Part shown: in pieces, positions 1 through 5,811 of the stretch
How positions within the stretch are numbered: the stretch's first letter is position 1
Layout: the number at the start of each line of letters is the position of its first letter
DNA from: Rhizobiaceae bacterium
GTDB taxonomy: Bacteria; Pseudomonadota; Alphaproteobacteria; Rhizobiales; Rhizobiaceae
Assembly (NCBI GenBank): GCA_020696915.1
Contig: JAJFMR010000211.1
Location: 1 to 6,098 of the forward strand
Direction of reading: 5' to 3'
Length of the DNA: 6,098 bases
Position numbers and translations under genes: made by a program
The notes under the pieces: generated by a model
Database searches by the model: none
Told to the model about the DNA's origin: nothing
What the model saw: the letters and a program-made list of their open reading frames with translations, nothing else

Positions 1-1909
1 GCCGGCGGCGCTCGCCGCCCTGCTCAGCGACCGCAACGGGTCCATCTGCAGGCGCGAGCGGCGGGCGGTCGCCGAAAGCGCTTTCCCTGACCTGGCCGGT
101 CATGTCGGCGGCTACGCCGTCACGCCGGCGAGTTGGCGCTTCGGTCCGGGTGCCGAGATCCGGCTCCCGGATTATCGGTTCACGACCTTCACGACGCTGC
201 GCGCCAGGCAGGTGCCTCCGGACTGGTCGCCGTCCGACTTCGCCGGCGCCAACCGGCTGGACTGCTCGCGCTGGGGTGTTTCCTGTGAGGAACTGGTCGG
301 TGAACTCAACCCGAAGCTCCTCAAGCAGGACAAGGTGGCGAGGGCGACGGTTCCGGTCGCCGGCTACGCCACCGAAATCGAGATCGGCTACGCGCGTGAT
401 TCCCAATACGCCAAGGGTCTCGACAAGCGGCGGCTGCCGGCGCCGGGCCGACCCGAGCAGCAAACCGCCTGGTCGGAAGCCTTCACGGCTTTCGCAGTCG
501 GCAGCAATTTGACCGACCTGGTGCTCGACGCGCTGGGTTCGAATGTGATCGTGGTCGGCGACGTCAACGATTTCAGCCACACCGAAGAGCCGCTGTTCGG
601 TGAACAGGTAGATCTGTTCCGTTTGATCAGCCATCCGTTCGGCGCATCCTCGGAACTCGCCGCGCCCTATCGCCACCCCGTTAGCGTGCTGGTTCTCGAC
701 GCGCCCTTCGAAGGACGGCACTGCGATCTGGCGCTCGGGCCCGCCCCTGAAGCGGCCGACGAGACCGCATCGACCGGAGCCTGCGACGAGATCGCGGCGC
801 AGCCGAACCCGATCAGCGACCACGCCCCCCATATCATCGGTCTCATCAACGCACCTATCAACCACAAGGGAATCGCCGGACTGAACCCGTTCTCCGCGGT
901 GACCTTCCAGCCGATCAACAAGGCTTTCTCAGCCGAAGACGACCTCCTCGACGCGCAAACCAAGCTTCAGGCAGGAGCGATCGGCGGAGCCCGGGTGGCC
1001 AATCTGAGCTGGGGCTTCGAAACCTTGCAGGATGGCCAGCAGGCGTTCGCCTTTGCCGTCGATGCGCTCCACAAGAAGATGCTGGTCGTCGCCGCCGCCG
1101 GCAACCACGGCCGCGACCTCAGCGAAAATTGCGTCTGGATACCGGCCTGCCTGCACGAGCTGCCCAACGTCGTCACCGTCGTCGGTCTCGACCGCGATCC
1201 TGTCGATCCGCATCTGTGGTCCGTCGAAGGACAGGGCTCAAACTCGAACGGCGCCTTCCATATTGCCGCCATCGCCGATGGCGTGCTGAGCGCGGTCGCT
1301 GGCAACAGGCTTGGAAAACTGTCGGGCACCTCCCAGGCCGCGCCCCAGGTGACCGCAACAGCGTCGCTGATCTACTCGGCGGCGGAGGACATCTATCCCG
1401 AGCTCACCGCCGGCCGGCAGCGCCTGGCGCCCAAGATCGTCAAGGACCGGCTGATCTATTCAACCGACCTGTTCCGCGGACTGCAGACCAAGGTCTTGGG
1501 CGGACGCCTGAACGTGGACCGTGCCATCCGGATCGTCGACACGCAGCTGGTCCTGCGACGGGCCTCGCAAGAGGGCGGACAGGAGGCCATCGAACGAGCT
1601 TCCGGAAACCTGATCCAGTTCCCGACCGGCGAAATGGTCATATGCCTGAGCCCGGACGGCCACCAGGTCGGCTATCACTGGAGCACCATCCGCCGCCTCA
1701 GCTACGATCCCGACCGCAAACGCTACGTAATCTTCCGGCATGCCGCGCCGCCGAACGATCCATCCAATCGCAACGACTACCCGCTGCAGCGCATCAACGA
1801 CTGCAACATGATCACCCGCAACAACGACGCCGTTCTCGCCACGGACCGAGGCGATGTCATGTTCCTGCTGAAGGAGGTGCTCGACTACACCTCGCCGCTG
1901 CTGGAATGA
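1..1909 (+). CDS. S8 (subtilisin-like) serine protease, 5'-truncated by the window
   Basis: The reading frame is open from base 2 with strong G/C third-position bias throughout, so the gene starts upstream of the window. The first in-window start codon (GTG at 212) is unlikely to be the true start. 635 residues are visible (numbered from base 2). The subtilase triad appears in the family order Asp-His-Ser: D233 in VSVLVLDAPFEG, H274 in SDHAPHIIGLI (usual form HGTHVAG), and S444 in LSGTSQAAPQV. The oxyanion-hole Asn is N368 in VVAAAGNHG. The catalytic domain ends near GGRLNVDRAI (about residues 500-509). About 230 residues precede the Asp, and about 125 C-terminal residues follow the domain; I recognise neither part. 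Scattered cysteines, including CVWIPAC, fit a disulfide-bonded exported enzyme, but any signal peptide is off-window. The stop overlaps the start of the next protease gene. The S8 assignment is firm; substrate is unknown. Confidence 0.93.
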   Translation, partial: PAALAALLSDRNGSICRRERRAVAESAFPDLAGHVGGYAVTPASWRFGPGAEIRLPDYRFTTFTTLRARQVPPDWSPSDFAGANRLDCSRWGVSCEELVGELNPKLLKQDKVARATVPVAGYATEIEIGYARDSQYAKGLDKRRLPAPGRPEQQTAWSEAFTAFAVGSNLTDLVLDALGSNVIVVGDVNDFSHTEEPLFGEQVDLFRLISHPFGASSELAAPYRHPVSVLVLDAPFEGRHCDLALGPAPEAADETASTGACDEIAAQPNPISDHAPHIIGLINAPINHKGIAGLNPFSAVTFQPINKAFSAEDDLLDAQTKLQAGAIGGARVANLSWGFETLQDGQQAFAFAVDALHKKMLVVAAAGNHGRDLSENCVWIPACLHELPNVVTVVGLDRDPVDPHLWSVEGQGSNSNGAFHIAAIADGVLSAVAGNRLGKLSGTSQAAPQVTATASLIYSAAEDIYPELTAGRQRLAPKIVKDRLIYSTDLFRGLQTKVLGGRLNVDRAIRIVDTQLVLRRASQEGGQEAIERASGNLIQFPTGEMVICLSPDGHQVGYHWSTIRRLSYDPDRKRYVIFRHAAPPNDPSNRNDYPLQRINDCNMITRNNDAVLATDRGDVMFLLKEVLDYTSPLLE

Positions 1910-3030
1910 GGACGGCGCTCGCCATTCTCCTGCTCGTCCTTGTGTCGAGCCCAAGCCCGGCCCAGCTCCTGGAGGCGCATGTCGACGGCCGCATCGAGAC
2001 CCTTTCGATAGTCGCCGGAGACGCCGATTTCGCAGCCACCGGCCCGGTCTGGTGGCGTGCTTCCCTGACGCGTTTCGGGGAAAGTTTCGTGCGGCTGCAT
2101 TTTTCAGTGGAGTCATCCGACGGCCAGCCGCCGTCAATCGTCGGGGTGGAGGGCGATCGCGGCGGGCGCTTTTCCTACGCCGTGTCGGACATCGGTCCGG
2201 AGGGCGTCTGGACCGGCCTGCTGCCGAGCGGCACCATCCTCGTCTCGCTGCTTGGGCTGGAGCGGCCGGCCGGCCTCAAACTGGCCGTCGACCGCATTCT
2301 CATCGAGTCGGAAACCGGAACGCTTTTCTCGACCTGGGGCGGTGTGGACGAGACGCTTCACATCAACGACCCGGCCGTGCCGGAAGCGATTCGCGCCCTT
2401 GCGGCGCCGGTGGCGCGGCTGTCCTTCGTCCGGGGCGGCCTGCCGCGCAGCTGCACAGGCTTCCTGGTCAGCGACGACGCGATCCTCACCAACGAGCACT
2501 GCGTCGCCGACGCGGAGAGCTGCCGCTCGATGGTCGCCATCTTCGGCTACGAGTATGACGGCAACAACCGCCTGAGCTTCGGCAGGCAGTTCCGGTGCCG
2601 GGCTGCCGAGGTGATACGCTCCAGTTTCGATCTCGACGCGGCGCTGGTCACGCTCGACGGCCCGGCCGGCGTCACTTTCGGCAAGGTGGCGCTGGCGGAC
2701 GCCGATGCCGCGCCGGCGGCGCCGCTCGTCCTCATCCAGCATCCCGGGGGCGACCCGAAGCAGGTGTCCTTCATCAATTGCGCGGTGCTGGCATCGCCGG
2801 TGGACGGCCGCAGGACCGCCTCCGACGTCGCGCACAGCTGCGACACTGCGGGCGGCTCCTCGGGCGCCCCCGTGTTCGACGCCGACGGCCGCGTCGTCGC
2901 CCTGCATCACTACGGTTTTGCCGAAGGGCAGGTGGAGGCCTGGACCGACAATCGCGCTGTCCTGGCTTCCGGGATCCAGGCATGGCTGCGGGAGCCGGAC
3001 TCACGCGAACCCGCTCACGGCCCGCCCTGA
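1906..3030 (+). CDS. Exported S1 (V8/trypsin-like) serine protease
   Basis: 374 residues. The start is the ATG that overlaps the upstream TGA (ATGA). Starts further upstream in this frame lie inside the S8 gene and read nonsense. Translation from here begins with a classic signal peptide: MRT, a hydrophobic run ALAILLLVLV, then SSPSPAQ with likely cleavage near residue 20. Residues of about 21-165 form an unrecognised N-terminal region. The chymotrypsin-fold domain follows: H198 in LTNEHCV, D244 in DLDAALVTL, S319 in AGGSSGAPVF. It has six cysteines (183, 199, 206, 231, 292, 312). C183 and C199 flank the catalytic His with the same 16-residue spacing as chymotrypsin Cys42-Cys58. T314 (Ser minus 5) and H334 or H335 in ALHHYG recall the Glu-specific V8 pocket, but D313 sits at Ser minus 6 like trypsin Asp189, so specificity is open. 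The protein is likely periplasmic or secreted, and probably co-translated with the S8 protease. Confidence 0.93.
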   Translation: MRTALAILLLVLVSSPSPAQLLEAHVDGRIETLSIVAGDADFAATGPVWWRASLTRFGESFVRLHFSVESSDGQPPSIVGVEGDRGGRFSYAVSDIGPEGVWTGLLPSGTILVSLLGLERPAGLKLAVDRILIESETGTLFSTWGGVDETLHINDPAVPEAIRALAAPVARLSFVRGGLPRSCTGFLVSDDAILTNEHCVADAESCRSMVAIFGYEYDGNNRLSFGRQFRCRAAEVIRSSFDLDAALVTLDGPAGVTFGKVALADADAAPAAPLVLIQHPGGDPKQVSFINCAVLASPVDGRRTASDVAHSCDTAGGSSGAPVFDADGRVVALHHYGFAEGQVEAWTDNRAVLASGIQAWLREPDSREPAHGPP

Positions 3031-3052
3031 CGGAGCGTTCGAGGGTAAGGCA

Positions 3053-3058
3053 AGGGGG
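3053..3058 (+). promoter_or_regulatory. Ribosome binding site of the amidohydrolase gene
   Basis: AGGGGG lies 7 bases before the ATG at 3066. It selects this start over the in-frame ATG at 3090, which would remove the twin-arginine motif. Confidence 0.7.
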
Positions 3059-3065
3059 ACCAGCG

Positions 3066-4709
3066 ATGGACGCAAGGCGCCGACATCTGATGCAGGGCGG
3101 GCTGGCGGCGGGGCTGTCGCTGGCGACGGGGGTCGGCAGGGCGGCGGCGCAGCCGGCGCGGGCCGCGCCCATAATCGACATCCACGCGCACGTCTTCAAC
3201 GCCCGCGACGTGCCGGTGGTCGGCTTCCTGCAGCAGGTGATCCTGCGCGACGCCCATGCGGCGCCCGATCCCGGGCTGGTCTCGACCGCGACCCTCAAGC
3301 TCCTGAAATTCATCCTGCTGGCAGGCGCGCCGAGCCCCGCGGAGGAACTGGCCGAGCTTGTCGGGGCGCCTCCGGTCTCCCGCCGGCTCGAGACGCCGCT
3401 TGCCGAGGACGAGCGCGCCGTCGCCGCGGCGATCGACCGTTACAGGGCAGAACTCGGGCGACAGACGGCTGGTCTCGCAACCACGAGGCGAGAGGAGGAG
3501 GAACTGCTCGACCGCATCGAAGCGGAGCTCGGCCTGCCGGCCGGTACCCCGCCCGAGCCCGGGGGCCTGACCCCGCCCGGGAAGGACGGCGAGGAACTCG
3601 CGGCGCGCATCTACACGGCGCGGCCGGGCGAGGCGGCGGGTTTTCTTCGCGACAGCCGCCTGCTGCAGACGATCCGCTGGGCGGGGCTGCTGACGCGGCG
3701 GCGCGGCGACATGCTCGACCGGCTTGTCGGCCTCTATGGCGGTGAGGCGCGAACGCGCGTCTTCGTTCCCGCGCTGGTCGACTTCGAGCGCTGGTTTCAG
3801 GCCTCCGAGAGTGTCTCGGCGGCCGAGGACCAGATCGCCGTGATGTCGGCACTGGCCAGGCGCCGCGCCGACGCGGTGATCCTCAATTTCGCGCCGTTCT
3901 GCCCGCTGCGCGCCGCGCTAGAGCGCGAGGACGGCCGCGACCCGCTGGCGACGCTGAGATGGGCAGTGGCCGACATGGGATTCGCTGGCGTGAAACTCTA
4001 TCCGCCGCTGGGTTTCGCCCCGACCGGCAATGACGACGCTACGCTCGCCGGGTTACCGCGCGCGCCGGCGGGCGGCGGCGCCGCCCTCGACGCGGAACTG
4101 GACGCGTTTTACGCTTGGTGCGTGGCCAGCGACGTGCCGGTGACGGCGCACGCCACGAACACGCAGGACGCCGGGATTTGCTCGGCGCTCCAGGCCTCGC
4201 CCGCCCGCTGGCGTCCGGTCCTGCAGCGCCATGCCCTGCGGCTCAATCTGGCTCACTTCGGCGGCTTCGGGGAAGAAATGGGGGCAGCGTTCTGTGTCGA
4301 TCCGGAGGGCGTCGACTGGGAGCGACACGGCGCGCGCCTCATGGCCGACGCTCCCGGCGTCCATGTCGATTTGAGCTACTGGTCGGAGGCCGCGCTGCCC
4401 GGATCCCTGCGGCGGGCGGACGTGCTGGAGAAGCTCACCGCGTTGCTGGTGGAATTCCCGGTCCTCCGGACGCGCCTGCTTTACGGCTCGGACTGGACGA
4501 TGATCGGCCGCGAACCGCGCCATGAAGGATACCTCGAGGCCACCATGCGCGCGCTTGCCGACGCCGGTCTCGACGAGGCAGGGAAAGCGGCGGTCATGGG
4601 CGGCAACGCTCGCAGCTTCCTCGGGCTGGACGGCGCCACCATGCAGCGGCAGCGGCTCGCCCGCTTCTTCGGCCAAGGCCATGCATTCGAAGCGCTCTTT
4701 CCCGCGTGA
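3066..4709 (+). CDS. Tat-exported amidohydrolase (Amidohydrolase_2 / ACMSD-like TIM barrel)
   Basis: 547 residues. The start is set by a Shine-Dalgarno sequence and by a leader beginning MDARRRHLMQGG, followed by a small-residue hydrophobic stretch and an Ala-rich cleavage region near AAAQPARAA (about residues 26-34). This resembles a twin-arginine signal, although the motif is not canonical. The metal-dependent amidohydrolase pattern is complete: H40 and H42 in IDIHAHVFN, H362 in VPVTAHAT, H397 in LNLAHFGGFG, D476 in LLYGSDWTM. FAGVKLYPPLGF (K310) and the terminal GGNARSFLGLD are typical family motifs. Compared with the roughly 280-380 residues usual for the family, it carries a long extra segment between the first metal motif and the rest of the barrel. 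This segment holds a charged, probably helical stretch (about 115-157) and a Pro/Gly linker (about 159-172). The gene follows the protease gene by 35 bp and is likely in the same operon. The family could hydrolyse an amide or lactone, or decarboxylate; substrate cannot be read from the sequence. Confidence 0.9.
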   Translation: MDARRRHLMQGGLAAGLSLATGVGRAAAQPARAAPIIDIHAHVFNARDVPVVGFLQQVILRDAHAAPDPGLVSTATLKLLKFILLAGAPSPAEELAELVGAPPVSRRLETPLAEDERAVAAAIDRYRAELGRQTAGLATTRREEEELLDRIEAELGLPAGTPPEPGGLTPPGKDGEELAARIYTARPGEAAGFLRDSRLLQTIRWAGLLTRRRGDMLDRLVGLYGGEARTRVFVPALVDFERWFQASESVSAAEDQIAVMSALARRRADAVILNFAPFCPLRAALEREDGRDPLATLRWAVADMGFAGVKLYPPLGFAPTGNDDATLAGLPRAPAGGGAALDAELDAFYAWCVASDVPVTAHATNTQDAGICSALQASPARWRPVLQRHALRLNLAHFGGFGEEMGAAFCVDPEGVDWERHGARLMADAPGVHVDLSYWSEAALPGSLRRADVLEKLTALLVEFPVLRTRLLYGSDWTMIGREPRHEGYLEATMRALADAGLDEAGKAAVMGGNARSFLGLDGATMQRQRLARFFGQGHAFEALFPA

Positions 4710-4770
4710 GAAGGGGCCGACCTCGAGTGGCGTGCGTTGCTGGAAAGCTGTGCCTCCGAACCGTGGCCGA

Positions 4771-4788
4771 GCCCGCAAGCCGGCGGGC
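4771..4788. terminator. Short GC hairpin between convergent genes (possible terminator)
   Basis: GCCCGC and GCGGGC form a 6-bp perfect stem around a 6-base loop. It sits in the 82-bp spacer between the amidohydrolase stop and the SDR stop, where a shared terminator would be expected. There is no T-tract on either side, so intrinsic termination is doubtful. Nothing else is recognisable in 4710-4791. Confidence 0.25.
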
Positions 4789-4791
4789 GGC

Positions 4792-5697
4792 TCAGCGGTA
4801 GCCTGTCGCGTCGGCGGGCCTGCCGGCATCCTGAACCTCGGGAACATAGCGCCAGGCATCGGGCTGCGAGCCGTCGAGATCGGTGAAACCATAGACCTTG
4901 GCAAGGCCGCCGCTCGACAGCGACTGGCCGTTCCAGCGTGCCCGCTCCGGGTCGGCGGCGAGCGCGGCCACCGCCCGGCCGACGAAACGCGGCGTTTCGG
5001 AGATCACGAAATGCGGCTGTATCCGGGCCGCCTCGCGCCAGTTGTCCTCGTTCACCCCATAGGCTTCCAGCATCGCTTCCGACCGGAGCCATCCGGGGGT
5101 CAATGAAACGGACGTCGCGCCATGCGGCGCCAGATCCCTCGAATGCGCCCATGCCATGCGCGTGACGGCGACCTTGGCGAGATCGTAGAACGGCGACAGC
5201 CGGTAATGATCCGCATTGTAGTCTGCGGTGCCGTCCGTGACCTCGACGAGCAGGCCGCCGGGCCGCTCGATCAGCAGAGGCAGCGCATGGTGGGCGGTGA
5301 TAAGATGCGTGTCGACGCCGAGCCGCAGCATGCGCAATCCGTTGGCTAGATCGTGATCCCAGACTGGCTTGTTCCACTCGAAGAGGTTTTCGCCGCCCCA
5401 GATGTCGTTGACCAGCACGTCGAGCCGACCCTGCTCGGCGCGGATTCTTGCGACCAGCCGTCGCACTTCGTCCGGCACGAGATGATCGACGGCCACGGCG
5501 ATGCCGGTACCGCCGGCCGCGCTCACCATCTCGGCGGTCTCCTCGATGGTCTCTGGCCTCGCCGATTCGGACTGGCGGTGGCGCGTCGTGCGGCCGGTCG
5601 CGTAGACCGTTGCGCCGGCGGCACCGAGCTCGACGGCGATGCCGCGCCCGGCGCCGCGCGTCGCTCCCGCCACCAGGGCAACCTTTCCTCGCAGCAT
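4792..5697 (-). CDS. Short-chain dehydrogenase/reductase, DHRS1-like
   Basis: 301 residues from the ATG at 5697, chosen because GGGAGAG lies 6 bases upstream and translation opens directly at the Rossmann strand (MLRGKVALVAG). In-frame ATGs at 5712 and 5781 are less likely: the first has only a weak RBS and the second lies in the AT-rich promoter block. The NAD(P)-binding motif is GATRGAGRG (11-19). TGR at 34-36 places a basic residue after the second strand, which often goes with NADPH preference. The usual NNAG is NDIWGG (97-102). The active-site pair is Y171-x-x-x-K175 in FYDLAKVA. The catalytic Ser position lacks a Ser (VTDGTADY; T154 or T157 could substitute). The C-terminal GQSLSSGGLAKVYG and FTDLDGSQPD resemble the matching region of human DHRS1, as I recall it. 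Likely a cytosolic carbonyl or alcohol oxidoreductase of unknown substrate, divergent from and probably controlled by the adjacent TetR gene. Confidence 0.92.
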   Translation of the reverse strand: MLRGKVALVAGATRGAGRGIAVELGAAGATVYATGRTTRHRQSESARPETIEETAEMVSAAGGTGIAVAVDHLVPDEVRRLVARIRAEQGRLDVLVNDIWGGENLFEWNKPVWDHDLANGLRMLRLGVDTHLITAHHALPLLIERPGGLLVEVTDGTADYNADHYRLSPFYDLAKVAVTRMAWAHSRDLAPHGATSVSLTPGWLRSEAMLEAYGVNEDNWREAARIQPHFVISETPRFVGRAVAALAADPERARWNGQSLSSGGLAKVYGFTDLDGSQPDAWRYVPEVQDAGRPADATGYR

Positions 5698-5703
5698 CCA
5701 CGA

Positions 5704-5710
5704 CTCTCCC
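5704..5710 (-). promoter_or_regulatory. Ribosome binding site of the SDR gene
   Basis: On the minus strand, GGGAGAG precedes the ATG at 5697 with a 6-base spacer. This is the best Shine-Dalgarno sequence near any candidate start and fixes the start at 5697 rather than 5712 or 5781. Confidence 0.7.
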
Positions 5711-5765
5711 ATTCCAGGTTCGGCGCCTGTCGTTTTCGGCTGGGGCTTCGAAAAGGCCTGTATAT

Positions 5766-5793
5766 ATAAATAACGATTCATAAATAACTATTC
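5766..5793. repeat. Two directly adjacent 14-bp repeats (candidate operator)
   Basis: ATAAATAACGATTC (5766-5779) is followed without gap by ATAAATAACTATTC (5780-5793), identical at 13 of 14 positions. A poorer partial match (ATAAACGAGTC, 5798-5808) comes after, out of register. The repeat sits in the shared promoter of the TetR and SDR genes, so it is a candidate binding site for the regulator. It could also simply be a recent short duplication. Confidence 0.6.
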
Positions 5794-5799
5794 GGTTAT
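5784..5799. promoter_or_regulatory. Inverted repeat ATAAC-N6-GTTAT, candidate TetR operator
   Basis: The 5-bp arms ATAAC (5784-5788) and GTTAT (5795-5799) form a 16-bp dyad that overlaps the second direct-repeat copy. TetR-family dimers usually bind dyads in just this setting, between the regulator gene and its divergent target. Short arms in AT-rich DNA can arise by chance, so support is modest. Confidence 0.35.
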
Positions 5800-5811
5800 A
5801 AACGAGTCAAG

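Larger units (their letters stand above)
5759..5811. promoter_or_regulatory. AT-rich divergent promoter region between SDR and TetR genes
   Basis: This block is strikingly AT-rich against a GC-rich window and lies between the two divergent starts. For the SDR gene, TTGACT (minus strand, 5805-5810) is a 5-of-6 match to the -35 consensus, but the hexamers 17-18 bases downstream (TTATTT/TATTTA) match poorly. For the TetR gene, TATAAA at 5797-5802 resembles a -10 box, without a convincing -35. It ends only 9 bases before the ATG, which would give a very short or absent leader. Promoter presence is likely; the exact boxes are uncertain. Confidence 0.55.

Noticed and set aside
212..214. GTG as the true start of the S8 protease
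   Set aside because: The same frame is open and strongly coding all the way to base 2, with no Shine-Dalgarno before the GTG and no signal peptide after it.
1129..1905. Upstream extension of the S1 protease reading frame (starts as early as 1129)
   Set aside because: This part overlaps the S8 catalytic and C-terminal coding sequence and reads as Arg/Pro-rich shadow protein. A clean signal peptide begins exactly at 1906.
2134..2910. 258-residue minus-strand open frame opposite the S1 protease
   Set aside because: It is antisense to the protease domain with intact triad, and has no motif of its own.
2595..3065. Upstream extension of the amidohydrolase frame
   Set aside because: It overlaps the S1 protease catalytic domain and is low-complexity Gly/Arg/Ala sequence. 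The ATG at 3066 has a good RBS and opens a Tat-like leader.
3916..3931. Near-palindrome CGCGCT-AG-AGCGCG
   Set aside because: It falls inside the amidohydrolase coding sequence, is short and GC-rich, and is expected by chance in this composition.
4053..4904. 283-residue minus-strand open frame opposite the amidohydrolase
   Set aside because: It is antisense to a well-supported gene, has no recognisable motif, and its composition reflects the complementary GC bias.
4481..5701. 406-residue minus-strand open frame
   Set aside because: It overlaps the SDR gene in another frame on the same strand and part of the amidohydrolase antisense. Its composition is Arg/Ala/Gly-rich, it shows no domain, and it is typical of GC-rich shadow frames.
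5353..5769. 138-residue plus-strand open frame opposite the SDR gene
   Set aside because: It is antisense to the conserved Rossmann region, and its C-terminal part lies in the promoter region. No motif is present.
5698..5781. Longer SDR start at 5781 (28 extra residues)
   Set aside because: This start lies within the AT-rich promoter block and the direct repeat. The extra residues do not look like a domain, and the strong RBS belongs to the ATG at 5697.
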